A stretch of DNA of 64,000 bases, from NCBI RefSeq assembly GCF_026625985.1, contig NZ_CP113116.1, positions 5,456,001 to 5,520,000 of the forward strand, written 5' to 3'. The translations under genes were made by a program, and so were the position numbers. Source of the stretch: Mycobacterium sp. Aquia_213 (lineage in GTDB: Bacteria > Actinomycetota > Actinomycetes > Mycobacteriales > Mycobacteriaceae). Position 1 is the stretch's first letter. Every line of letters starts with the position of its first letter. Below are positions 8,871 to 17,703 of this stretch, piece after piece. Below the pieces are notes generated by a model, which saw nothing but the letters and a program-made list of their open reading frames with translations, was not told the DNA's origin and did no database searches.

Positions 8871-10285
8871 CGATTGAGCACCCAGGCGAAGAGGCCGACC
8901 AGGTAGGCGATGACGGGAATCAGTGAAGCGTCCAGACCAGTCGCGACGAAGCCCAGCAGGCGGCGCAGCGGCAGCGAATAGGTTTCCGGCGAGGCGATCC
9001 CCGGGTTCAGCGCCACCACTGCCCACGCCAACACCAGCACGACGAGCACCGCCGCCGCGATGAGTGCGGCGACGAAACGTCCGGTCGAGGCGTAGAACAC
9101 CAGCAGGACACCGGCAACCAGGAACGGCTGAGCCAACAGCCAGGCCTTGCACGCGGCCGAATCCCACACGCGGGCACGCAGCACGGAGGTCGCCGCGGTG
9201 GCGGCCAGCACGTACCAGCCCCATCCGCTCAGCGACTCGGGCCGCAGCGCGACCGCCACCGATCCCAGGACACTGAGCAGCACCGCACCGGCGATGAAGC
9301 CGCTCTGGTGGGCGTCACCGATGCGCACCCGCCGCGGCAGGTCCTCGAGCACCCGAAGCGCGGGCGCCGACGGACTCGGGTCACCCGGCGCCGGAATGAC
9401 CGGCAACGGGAAGCGTGCCCACAGCGCGGAAAGCTGCGCCGCCTCGATGGTCACCAGCAGCGCCACCACAACAAGGCCGGCACCGATGGTCAATATCGGC
9501 AATTGCCAAAGCAATTCGGCACCCGCGGCCAACAACACCCCGGCCCCGACCACCGCGGACGCGGTGAAGAAACCGGCGATGCGCTCACGCTCGCTGGACG
9601 GCACCATCAGAACAATCAGCGACCACGCGGTCACACCGGCGGCGGCCAGCACCAGCTGTGCCGCCCCGAACTTCCCGGGCACCGCCAATGCGAGGGCGGC
9701 GCCGATCGGCACCAGCGCCGACATTGACAGCGCCGTCCCGGTGCGTTCCGAACGAAGCGTGACGAACAAACCGGTGATCGCGGCCACCGCTGCGATCACG
9801 CTGACCGCGACCAGTCCGGCCAGTCCGCCGGTGGCCACGCGGTAGGTCACTCCCAGACCCGTCGCCAGGAAAGCCACCACGATCGTCGCCAGCAGCGCCC
9901 CGCGCTGGATCTGCGCGATGCCCCACGGCTTGCGCCGGGATGTCGAGAAGATCATCGCGGCGTCGGCGATGTCCTCGACGATGCCGGGCGCGGCCGGGCC
10001 GGACGGAACCGGTTGCAGCGCAAGCAGATCCCCGTCGACGACGCCGACGGTGTCCAGGCTGGCGTCCAGACTGAACGGCGCTCCCCCGATAGGGGCCAGG
10101 CTCAGTAGGGAAACCGCGCCGTCGGGGTCACCGCCGTCGCCGTTCTGTGCCGCCGGGACCACCAATCGCTGTACTGCGGGCAGGACTTCGCGCAGCGGCA
10201 GCTCGGCGGGCAGGGCAACTTCTGTCAGCCTGCTGTGCGCGAGGATAGCCACGCGAACGATTGGCATGACGGCGCCGGACGTCAC
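8867..10285 (-). CDS. eccD3: ESX-3 channel component EccD3
   Basis: A 472-residue polytopic membrane protein. Residues 1-100 are a ubiquitin-like cytosolic domain (VRVAILAHSRLTEVALP, then LDTVGVVDGDLLAL), followed by a string of about eleven hydrophobic helices that line the ESX membrane complex. The GTG start at 10285 has GAGGG 5 nt upstream and overlaps the stop of a 14-codon upstream reading frame. ATG 10267 is an alternative start. The stop overlaps mycP3. Confidence 0.92.
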   Translation of the reverse strand: MTSGAVMPIVRVAILAHSRLTEVALPAELPLREVLPAVQRLVVPAAQNGDGGDPDGAVSLLSLAPIGGAPFSLDASLDTVGVVDGDLLALQPVPSGPAAPGIVEDIADAAMIFSTSRRKPWGIAQIQRGALLATIVVAFLATGLGVTYRVATGGLAGLVAVSVIAAVAAITGLFVTLRSERTGTALSMSALVPIGAALALAVPGKFGAAQLVLAAAGVTAWSLIVLMVPSSERERIAGFFTASAVVGAGVLLAAGAELLWQLPILTIGAGLVVVALLVTIEAAQLSALWARFPLPVIPAPGDPSPSAPALRVLEDLPRRVRIGDAHQSGFIAGAVLLSVLGSVAVALRPESLSGWGWYVLAATAATSVLRARVWDSAACKAWLLAQPFLVAGVLLVFYASTGRFVAALIAAAVLVVLVLAWAVVALNPGIASPETYSLPLRRLLGFVATGLDASLIPVIAYLVGLFAWVLNR

Positions 10286-10326
10286 CGGACCCTCGAATTA
10301 GACTGGGGCCGTTCCTGGAACATCAT
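10282..10326 (-). CDS. Possible 14-residue leader ORF overlapping eccD3
   Basis: ATG-ATG-TTC-CAG to TGA, 14 codons, preceded by a run of GA repeats (positions 10327-10337) that could act as a purine-rich ribosome-binding site. Its TGA overlaps the eccD3 GTG in GTGA. It fills the otherwise unusual 65-bp gap between espG3 and eccD3. The peptide has no recognisable function; coupling of eccD3 translation is the likeliest role if it is translated. Confidence 0.3.
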   Translation of the reverse strand: MMFQERPQSNSRVR

Positions 10327-10350
10327 GCTCTCTCTCTATCTGGTTGTGAT

Positions 10351-11229
10351 TTACGCGTATTGGGTGGACAAATCTCGGGACAGCCGCTGATTGGGGAACC
10401 AGTGGCCGTCGGGCAGGCAGGCGGTCAAGTGCTCGATCGCGACGGCGATCGCGAAGGGGGTTCCCGGACTGAACGTCGAGACCCATTCACCGTCGAACGC
10501 GCGGGACGGACTGACCAGGATCCGGCCCGCGGTGGTGTCGACGATGCTCATTCCGACGTCGGTGGTGGCATGCTGCCCGTCGCGATGGCAGCCGGCAACG
10601 ATCTCCACGTACGTGCGCGGACCGGTGAATACGGATTCCACCACCGTGCGCGCTGATTTTGGAATGCCCAGGTAGTCAAGGACTTCCACCAGCGGCGCAC
10701 CGGAGCGCAGCCGTTCGTCGGCCCGGGCGCCGACGCGCGCCGGCATGCTGAACTCCGCGAACTGCGCCGGCGGCCGCTGGCCCAATCCCACACCGAGCAC
10801 CGGAACCAGTGCGCGGGCATCGTCGATATTCATGGCGGTGAAGGTGACCAGCTGCGCGCTGCGCAGCGCGACGATGGTCTTCGAAGGCTTGCCGGTGGTG
10901 CCGGCGCGCCGCGCGACCACACCGCGCAGCAACTCGCCGGCACCGCTGGCTGCGCCGGAGCCCACGTAGCGCAAATCAAGCCATTGGTCGGGAAAACACA
11001 CCAACTTGATCCAGTCGGCGACCGCCGGATTCACGACGCCGTCCGGCGACATCAGACCCATCCGGGTCAACTCGTCCTTCTGATCACGGAAGAACGCGTT
11101 GCGTTGCGCGGCGTCGCGATAGGGCGTCGTGATCGCCAAAACCCACGGGAAGCTACCCGCTCCAATGGTTTCGGCAATGAACCACGCGTTTTCGACCGTC
11201 AGCTCGACGGCATTGGGCTCGACACTCAT
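10351..11229 (-). CDS. espG3: ESX-3 PE/PPE chaperone EspG3
   Basis: A 292-residue cytosolic protein of the EspG family. EspG binds the hydrophobic tip of the PPE partner and keeps PE-PPE pairs soluble before secretion. Recognisable are NAVELTVENAWFIAE at the N-terminus and the conserved central beta-sheet region. It lies 10 bp downstream of esxH. The EspG assignment rests on this N-terminal signature, length and position in the cluster. Its expected client is the PE5-PPE4 pair of this operon and perhaps the two PPE proteins upstream. Confidence 0.93.
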   Translation of the reverse strand: MSVEPNAVELTVENAWFIAETIGAGSFPWVLAITTPYRDAAQRNAFFRDQKDELTRMGLMSPDGVVNPAVADWIKLVCFPDQWLDLRYVGSGAASGAGELLRGVVARRAGTTGKPSKTIVALRSAQLVTFTAMNIDDARALVPVLGVGLGQRPPAQFAEFSMPARVGARADERLRSGAPLVEVLDYLGIPKSARTVVESVFTGPRTYVEIVAGCHRDGQHATTDVGMSIVDTTAGRILVSPSRAFDGEWVSTFSPGTPFAIAVAIEHLTACLPDGHWFPNQRLSRDLSTQYA

Positions 11230-11239
11230 CGAGGGAGGA

Positions 11240-11530
11240 CTAGCCGCCCCACTTGGCTGCTTCGGCCGTGTCGCGGGCAAACATGGCCAGGGTGTTGTTT
11301 TCGTGCGTGCTGGCCATCGCCTGGTAGGAGCGCACCAACGCCTCCATGGCCTGGTTCCACTGGGCCTGCCAGACCTGGTAGGTCATCCCGGTGTCACCCT
11401 GCCACGCGTTCTGCAGTGCGGCCTGCTCGGTGGCGATGTCAGCGCCGAGCCCCTGCATCGTGCCGGCGTAGCCCGACATGTCGGCAGCGTGGCTCAGCAT
11501 CGCCGGGTAGTTGTACATAATCTGCGACAT
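11240..11530 (-). CDS. esxH: WXG100 protein EsxH (TB10.4 homologue)
   Basis: A 96-residue helical hairpin secreted as a heterodimer with EsxG. NAWQGD carries the WXG turn, and the YxxxD/E-type tail is in ARDTAEAAKWGG. ESX-3 and this pair are needed for iron and zinc homeostasis. Of the four zinc ligands described in M. tuberculosis EsxH (H14, H70, H76, E77), three are kept (H14, H76, E77), but position 70 is glutamine, codon CAG, in VRSYQAM. It lies 32 bp downstream of esxG with AAAGGA before the ATG. Confidence 0.97.
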   Translation of the reverse strand: MSQIMYNYPAMLSHAADMSGYAGTMQGLGADIATEQAALQNAWQGDTGMTYQVWQAQWNQAMEALVRSYQAMASTHENNTLAMFARDTAEAAKWGG

Positions 11531-11562
11531 CTCAAGTCCTTTCGCGGTTACTAGTGGTCAGC

Positions 11563-11856
11563 TCAGAACGAGGTGTAGCCGGACGCGGCTGCGGCGTCGG
11601 CGGCCACATAGGTGCCCGCTGCGTCACCGAGGTTGGCCTGGGCGATGTCCAGCAGGGTGTTGACCCGTGCGGCCATTTCCACAAACCGGGCGTGCGCGGC
11701 CTGGAACGCGGCCGAGGACTCACCCTGGTGGAACGCCTGGGCGGACATCGCTTCCTGCTCGGCACCCTGGATCGTGCTGCGCATCAGGGCCGCCTTGGCG
11801 CTGAACGCCGACTGCGAGGCCACCAATTGTGGAATGTGTGCATCCAGAAGACTCAT
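11563..11856 (-). CDS. esxG: WXG100-family protein EsxG
   Basis: A 97-residue partner of EsxH. It is helical throughout, and the position of the WXG turn is degenerate (HQGESS), as in other EsxG proteins. It forms a 1:1 complex with EsxH that is exported through ESX-3. AAAGGAAA precedes the ATG. A 51-bp gap separates it from PPE4, and esxH follows after 32 bp. Confidence 0.96.
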   Translation of the reverse strand: MSLLDAHIPQLVASQSAFSAKAALMRSTIQGAEQEAMSAQAFHQGESSAAFQAAHARFVEMAARVNTLLDIAQANLGDAAGTYVAADAAAASGYTSF

Positions 11857-11907
11857 AACGTTTCCTTTCTCTTCTGTCCCTTACGATTTCGGTTTTTGGC
11901 TGACTTG

Positions 11908-13386
11908 CTAACTTTTGGAGCCCCCTCCCCCCGCTTCATCGGGCTCGCCGGGAACCGGGCCGTTCTGGTCCCAGGTGCCCGGCACCATCGGCATCCGCGG
12001 GCCGCTGCCGTATTCATCACCGGCCAGCTCGGTCAATCCCGACGCCTGCAGATCCGCGTCTTTGCGCGCGGTTCCCGCAAACCCCAGCCGTCCGGCTCCA
12101 CTTCCCGAAGCCATCGCGGCCGCCACTAATTCCTCTTCACTGGGCGTGCCCCAGTCGGGGTCGACGTCGACGTTCATATCCAGGAATTCGTCGCCGTGAT
12201 CACGCATTGCGGCCCGTCGGCGCCGCCGCGCCGCGGCCGCCCGGCCCGGTACCGCCGCGGCGGCCGCCGGGATGGTTGCGGCCGGCGCCTTCATTCCGCC
12301 GCGGCCACCGAGGGTGGGGCCGAAGCCGGTTTCCGGATCGGCGCCCATGGCCACCGCGTAGCCGAAACTCCCGGCGACCGGTGCGGGCGCCGGCGCGGCG
12401 GCCGCACTGGCAGCCGGGGCCGGCGAGGACGCGGGCGCCGAGGCGGGCGCCGAGGCCGGCGGCGCCATGGCTGCCACCGGGGGCATCGAGGAAGCTTGCG
12501 ACGGTTGAACCGGTGGGACCACCGCGGGCACGTCGTCCGGTAGGTCCCCGGGATTCAGGTAGAAGTAGGCGGCAATGCCGATGATCAAGGGAATCAGGAA
12601 GGGCGCGGTCAAAATCGCGCCCCAGGTGGGCCAGCCAAGCAGGTTGGTGACGACCTGGTAGGCGAGGAAGAACAATATCGGCCCATAGGCCACCAGGAAC
12701 GGCCCCAAGTTCTGCATGAACTGCTGAATCAAGTCGGACAGGTTCTGGAAGAACTGCTGCAATTGCCTGAGCAAGTTCTCGAGCCAGTTGCCGGAGTCCT
12801 GGTCGTTCGGAGCGGCCAACGTCGAGAAGTTGTTAGTTTCGGCACCGGGACGCAGCACGTTGGGCGCCGGGTCGGTCTGCGGCGTCGCCATCAGCGCCGC
12901 GTCGGAGACGACCTGGTACGTGCTCATCGTGGTGGCGGCCTGGACCCACATCCGCGCGTAGTCGGCCTCGTTGACAGCAATCGGAATCGTGTTGATCCCA
13001 AAGAAGTTCGTCCCCACCAACACCCCGTGGATGGTGTGGTTGGCAGCCAACTCCCCCAGGGTCGGCATGGCCGCCAGGGCGCCGGTGTAAGCCGCCGCCG
13101 CGACCTCGTGCTGGGCGGCCAGACCCGCGCTGTTGGCGCTGGCCTGCATCAGCCACGCCAGATACGGCAGATGCGCGGCCGCATACTGTTCGGCGGTCGG
13201 CCCTTCCCACGCCCCCGCTTGTACTTCCCCCAGTAGCCCACTGAGTTCGGCTGCCGCGTCGGCGTATTCGGTGCTGAGCGCGGTCCACGCCCCGGCGGCC
13301 GCCAGCAGCGGCCCCGGACCCGGACCTGCGGTCAGCAACGCCGAATGCACCTCCGGCGGAGCAGCCATCCAGATAGGCGCGGTCAT
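11908..13386 (-). CDS. PPE4: PPE family protein PPE4
   Basis: A 492-residue PPE protein. Residues 1-180 are the PPE domain: MTAPIWMAAPPEVHSALL, the WxG-like AWEG, and the EspG-binding region NFFGINTIPIAVNEADYARM. A short linker, two hydrophobic stretches (about 235-280) and a long Ala/Pro-rich segment (about 290-360) follow, ending in the conserved tail PRMPMVPGTWDQ. It begins 2 bp after PE5, and the two should be co-secreted with EspG3. Unlike the two PPE paralogues at 21.7-26.0 kb, it has no acidic or His-rich insertion after residue 175. Confidence 0.95.
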   Translation of the reverse strand: MTAPIWMAAPPEVHSALLTAGPGPGPLLAAAGAWTALSTEYADAAAELSGLLGEVQAGAWEGPTAEQYAAAHLPYLAWLMQASANSAGLAAQHEVAAAAYTGALAAMPTLGELAANHTIHGVLVGTNFFGINTIPIAVNEADYARMWVQAATTMSTYQVVSDAALMATPQTDPAPNVLRPGAETNNFSTLAAPNDQDSGNWLENLLRQLQQFFQNLSDLIQQFMQNLGPFLVAYGPILFFLAYQVVTNLLGWPTWGAILTAPFLIPLIIGIAAYFYLNPGDLPDDVPAVVPPVQPSQASSMPPVAAMAPPASAPASAPASSPAPAASAAAAPAPAPVAGSFGYAVAMGADPETGFGPTLGGRGGMKAPAATIPAAAAAVPGRAAAARRRRRAAMRDHGDEFLDMNVDVDPDWGTPSEEELVAAAMASGSGAGRLGFAGTARKDADLQASGLTELAGDEYGSGPRMPMVPGTWDQNGPVPGEPDEAGGGGSKS

Positions 13387-13388
13387 GC

Positions 13389-13688
13389 TCAGACGCCGTA
13401 GGTAGCGGCCGCCGCGGTGTCACCCACGAGATAGCTTGCCCCGCCTTCGCCCACACCGACACCGGCGCGGCCCAGCTCCTCAACGCCCTCGGCGGCCACC
13501 ACGGAGTGCACCTGGCCCTGGGCGCTGAATCCGGCAGCGGTCGTCAGCGACACCGGATCCGCCGCGGGCGGCACCACTGCGGTGATCGCCGGAGCGGCCG
13601 CCGCATGCGCACTCGCCAACCGCGCCGTCAACGCCTCCACCGCCGCACTCGTCGCCGCCAGGCCTTCAGGAACAACTCGCAACGTCAT
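13389..13688 (-). CDS. PE5: PE family protein PE5
   Basis: A 99-residue PE protein consisting of the PE domain alone (MTLRVVPEGLAATSAAVEAL), with the PE residues at 7-8. It forms a four-helix bundle with PPE4 and carries the general T7SS secretion signal near its C-terminus. It lies 34 bp after eccC3 and 2 bp before PPE4. Confidence 0.95.
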   Translation of the reverse strand: MTLRVVPEGLAATSAAVEALTARLASAHAAAAPAITAVVPPAADPVSLTTAAGFSAQGQVHSVVAAEGVEELGRAGVGVGEGGASYLVGDTAAAATYGV

Positions 13689-13722
13689 AACGACTCCTTT
13701 TGTTGCGTTTCACGAACCATCA

Positions 13723-16700
13723 TCAGCGGGCGAAACCATCATCGGCTCCCCCTACAACAGACTCGCCAACCAACGGGTTGACCAACTGCACATATGTCGG
13801 GCTTTCGCTGTCTCCCAACAGAATTGCCCGTCCCGCAGGCAACCGCCCAAATCGTTGACCACGGATCTTCCCGCTGTCCTGCGGGTTGCCCGCCAACATC
13901 AACGTCGTCGCCTGCAAGTCGTTGAAGCGGCGCAGCAACGGACTGGTCATCAGCGCGTGCCCCGACCCCGTGGCCCGTGCCGTGACGATCACCCTCAACC
14001 CCAGATCAGCAGCCTGACTCAGCTCCGGCAGGAGGCTGGTCCACGGCCGCTGGCCAATGTACGGGCCACTCATCGCCGGTGTATCCGGAATCTGGTCGAC
14101 GTCATCGATGATCAGGTAGTGGGTGTGGCCCTCGTAGCTCCACCGGGCCAACTCCGCTGCCGACAAGCCTGCCGGCGGGCGCCGCGATCCGATGATGTTG
14201 GACAGGCCGAGCATCGCCGGGATGATGCGGTCGATGTTGGCGGTGTACTCGTTGTCCGCGAAGAGCGGCTCATCGACGAGATGCAGCCGCCGGTCCAGCA
14301 CCGTGAACGCCACCTGGTCCGACGTGGAGTGCTCGCGGATGGTGCGAATGATGTGGCGCAGCAACGTGGTTTTGCCCGCCTTGCTGTCGCCGAACACCAT
14401 CAGCAGCGGGTTCTCCGCGAAGTCGAGCACGACCGGCGCCAGGTCCTCTTCGCGCTGGCCGATGACGACCTGTTCGGATCCGCGATACAACGGCCCGAGG
14501 GCATCGGGCGCCAGGTTGGTCGGCAGCAGCCGAACCGGCGGTGCGGCAACCCCCGGGTAGCGGGCGTTGATCGCGGCCACTGGGTTTGTTTCCGCGTCCA
14601 GCTCGGGCGCCGCGAACAGGAAGTGCTCGGCGGCCATGGTCAGGCCGCGGCCCGGCTGCTCGGCCGGCACCGCGTCGGCCGGGCGGCGCAGCGCCCCGAC
14701 CACCCGCACATTGCTGTCCCGCGCATCGTGCAGCTTGAGCTCGAGGCGCAGACCAAGGCCGTCGCGCATCGCCAACGGCACCTCCAGCCAGCTCGGGGTG
14801 GTGACGATCACGTGGATGCCGTACGCGAGGCCGACATTGACGAGTTCAGTCACCTTGGCCAGCAACGGGTTACGCGTGTTGAACTGGTCGGTGTTGTCCC
14901 GGGCGAAGGCGTAGAGGTTGTCGACGACCAGGAACACCTCGCCGAAGCCATCGTCGTGAGTCGCACCCTGCTTGTCCCGGAACGCCTCTCGCTGCTGCCG
15001 GGAAATCAGCAGCTGCTCGAGCTCACCGAAGGTGCGGCGAATGCGCTCGGGTTCCAACGGTGACGCCACACTGCCGACGTGCGCCAAATCTTCGAGCGCG
15101 CGCAGCTTCCCGCCGCCGTAGTCCAGGCAGTAGAAGGAGACGTCACGGGGCGAGTGCAGGCTGGCGGCCGACAGGATAAACGTCTGCAGCGCAGACGATT
15201 TACCGGACTTGGCGCCGCCGTGGATCACCATGTTGCCGGACGCCGACGTGGCGTCGAACACCAGCGGGTCGCGGCGCATCTCGAATGGCTTGTCGATCTC
15301 ACCGAGCGGCCAACGCCATTGCCGGTCCGGCACTCCGGCGTGCTCGAGCACCGTGGTCAACGGGATCGGTTCGTCCAGCGGCGGCAGCCAGAGCTGCGGC
15401 GCCCGCGGCCCGTAGCGAGCGAGCTGCTCGCCGATGGTCGCGATCAGCTTGCGCGGCGGACCGGCGAACTCTTCGGTGTCCGCCCCGGTGATGACCGTGC
15501 CCTGATCGGGTTCCACCCGCCCGGCCGTGAACAGCCTTGGCTGCGGAATAGACCGCACCACAAGTGCTTTGGCGGTCTGCGGCGGCTCGTAGACGCCGTC
15601 GACGTAGGTGCTGCGGAACTTGATCGGGGCGGCGCCGGGCGCGGGCACCAAAAAGCCCACGCCCTTGTGCTCTTTGCCCGATTCGATGTGGTACGCGTCG
15701 TCCACGCCGATGATCTGGCGAGAAACGCTGGCACTGGCCACCTTCAAACCGATGCGGTACGAGGTGTTCTTGTCGATGTCCTTGATCTTGCCGACATCCA
15801 GCGTCTGGGACGCGAACAGAATGTGGATACGGAACGAGCGGCCCTTGCGCGCGACGTAGTCGAAAAGCTCCGCGTACTCCGGGTAGTCGGCCAGCATCAG
15901 CGTGAACTCGTCGGCGACCACGAACAGCGTCGGGATCGGCGGCAGGTCATGCCCGGCGGCGATCGCGTTCTCGTATTCGACCACCGAGTTGAACGCACTG
16001 CCCTGAACCCGGCGGCCGGCCTCGCGGAGCAACGTTTCGCGGCGGGCGACCTCACCGCGCAGCGTGTCGGCGAACCGATCGGCCAGCGATTTCTTCTCGG
16101 CCATGTTCGAGATCACCGCGACCACCTGCGGGAAGTCCCGGAAGCTGTCCGCACCGGCTTCACCCTTGAAGTCGGCGTAGATCACGATGAGCCGGTCCGC
16201 CGAGTGAGTTGTCAACAGCGACAACAGAATCGACATCAGGGTCTGCGACTTGCCGGAACCGGTCATACCGATCATCAGGCCGTGCGGACCCATCCCGCCC
16301 TCGGCTTCGTCCTTGAGGTCGAAGTACAGCGGCTCGCCGGTCGCGGTGACACCGATCGGCACCCGCAACTCGTCGTCGCGGCGACGCGGCCCCCACAGGG
16401 TCGGCACATCCAGCTGCGACGCGTCCGGAACATTCAGCAGCGTCGTGAAGGTCGCGCCCCGGGTTGCCGCCGAGCGCAGTCCGGTGTGGGTGGGATTGGA
16501 ATCCCAGCGGGACAACTGACGAGCCAGGTGCGCGGCCTCGTCGGCGGCGAGCCGATCGGCGTTGTCGATGAAGGGCTGCCAGCCGCCGGTCTGCCAGCGC
16601 TGGATGGCCCCGTGCGCGACCCGCAGAATCGGCTTTTCCGGATCCGAATACTGTTCGCGGTTAGGCGATGTCGCGGTGCGATGCACGACGGTCACTCCGG

Positions 16701-17703
16701 CCCGGCCGATCCCCAGCGCCGAAGCGTTCACGTCGTAGTCGGGGTCGTCGACGATGATCAGCAAGTGCCGCAACGTATCCGCCGACGCCCCGTTGAACGC
16801 CGGACGGTCGGCCAGCGCGGGCCCCAGCAGCGAGATCAACTCATCGGGGTTACTGGACAGAAAGCGGGCCGGCCCGACACCGTCCACCTCACCGGGAATG
16901 TCGATGTGGGGCAACCACTTCAGCCAGGACCAATCGCGGCTCTCCGGATCGCGGGTAGCCATCGCCACCCCCAGCACCGTCGGGTCGTGCCAGGTGACGG
17001 CCTGAGCGATCCAGGCCCGCAACGCGCCGTGCACCTCGTCCGGCTCGCCGAGGACGGTGATCCGGGAGACTTTGCTCAAATCGATTCCGGTGGGCACATC
17101 GCGGACGGTGCGCTGGGTGTCGAGCAGGCTGCGTAATGCGCTGTGCGACACCGGTTCCAGATCGATTTCGTCGGCAGCGTCTTGAACCCGTACCGCGGTG
17201 GCCAGCGGAACCTGATGACGCCCGGCCCGCAACACCAGGAAGTCGGGGTCGTGCGGGTCACGTTCCCATTGGCGGCGAGATCCGGGCACGGTTGCCAGTG
17301 CGGCCGGCTCGGGATGCGACCACTGTGCGGCGGCGCGCTGCTGGGCAGCCTGGGTGCGGATGTTGTCCCGAACCACCGACAGGTAACGCAGATAGTCGGC
17401 GCGTTCGGCGTCGACCTCCTCGGTGCGCATCTTGTTGTCGTTGCCGCGATAGAGCGCGGTTGCCGCCAGCAGCAACACGAATGGGAAGAACAGGGTCTGC
17501 GGAGAAATCACCCGCATCCCGGTGGCGACCAGCGCGACGATCATGCCGACGATCAGGATCACCAGCACATAGGGCATGGCACGGCGCAGGAACGACGGCG
17601 GAATCACCCGGGGCAGCTCGGGAGGTGCCTCGATGGTGATGGTGCCCTGGCGGGTACTCGGCGGCGCCAGGCGCCGGCGGGCTTCGAAGATCAGTCGGCT
17701 CAT
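13723..17703 (-). CDS. eccC3: ESX-3 FtsK/SpoIIIE ATPase EccC3
   Basis: A 1326-residue motor of the ESX-3 machine. Two transmembrane helices (about 44-60 and 70-85) are followed by three FtsK-type ATPase domains with Walker A lysines K485 (TGSGKS), K835 (AKSGKS) and K1111 (SKAGKT). Walker B of the first is VVADEF at about 596-601. The protein is fused in one chain, unlike EccCa1/EccCb1 of ESX-1. It recognises the signal at the end of EsxH and PE proteins and drives export. The ATG overlaps the eccB3 stop in ATGA. Confidence 0.97.
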   Translation of the reverse strand: MSRLIFEARRRLAPPSTRQGTITIEAPPELPRVIPPSFLRRAMPYVLVILIVGMIVALVATGMRVISPQTLFFPFVLLLAATALYRGNDNKMRTEEVDAERADYLRYLSVVRDNIRTQAAQQRAAAQWSHPEPAALATVPGSRRQWERDPHDPDFLVLRAGRHQVPLATAVRVQDAADEIDLEPVSHSALRSLLDTQRTVRDVPTGIDLSKVSRITVLGEPDEVHGALRAWIAQAVTWHDPTVLGVAMATRDPESRDWSWLKWLPHIDIPGEVDGVGPARFLSSNPDELISLLGPALADRPAFNGASADTLRHLLIIVDDPDYDVNASALGIGRAGVTVVHRTATSPNREQYSDPEKPILRVAHGAIQRWQTGGWQPFIDNADRLAADEAAHLARQLSRWDSNPTHTGLRSAATRGATFTTLLNVPDASQLDVPTLWGPRRRDDELRVPIGVTATGEPLYFDLKDEAEGGMGPHGLMIGMTGSGKSQTLMSILLSLLTTHSADRLIVIYADFKGEAGADSFRDFPQVVAVISNMAEKKSLADRFADTLRGEVARRETLLREAGRRVQGSAFNSVVEYENAIAAGHDLPPIPTLFVVADEFTLMLADYPEYAELFDYVARKGRSFRIHILFASQTLDVGKIKDIDKNTSYRIGLKVASASVSRQIIGVDDAYHIESGKEHKGVGFLVPAPGAAPIKFRSTYVDGVYEPPQTAKALVVRSIPQPRLFTAGRVEPDQGTVITGADTEEFAGPPRKLIATIGEQLARYGPRAPQLWLPPLDEPIPLTTVLEHAGVPDRQWRWPLGEIDKPFEMRRDPLVFDATSASGNMVIHGGAKSGKSSALQTFILSAASLHSPRDVSFYCLDYGGGKLRALEDLAHVGSVASPLEPERIRRTFGELEQLLISRQQREAFRDKQGATHDDGFGEVFLVVDNLYAFARDNTDQFNTRNPLLAKVTELVNVGLAYGIHVIVTTPSWLEVPLAMRDGLGLRLELKLHDARDSNVRVVGALRRPADAVPAEQPGRGLTMAAEHFLFAAPELDAETNPVAAINARYPGVAAPPVRLLPTNLAPDALGPLYRGSEQVVIGQREEDLAPVVLDFAENPLLMVFGDSKAGKTTLLRHIIRTIREHSTSDQVAFTVLDRRLHLVDEPLFADNEYTANIDRIIPAMLGLSNIIGSRRPPAGLSAAELARWSYEGHTHYLIIDDVDQIPDTPAMSGPYIGQRPWTSLLPELSQAADLGLRVIVTARATGSGHALMTSPLLRRFNDLQATTLMLAGNPQDSGKIRGQRFGRLPAGRAILLGDSESPTYVQLVNPLVGESVVGGADDGFAR

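Noticed and set aside
13582..17136. Long plus-strand readings of 493 and 685 codons
   Set aside because: Antisense of eccC3 with no protein-family features.
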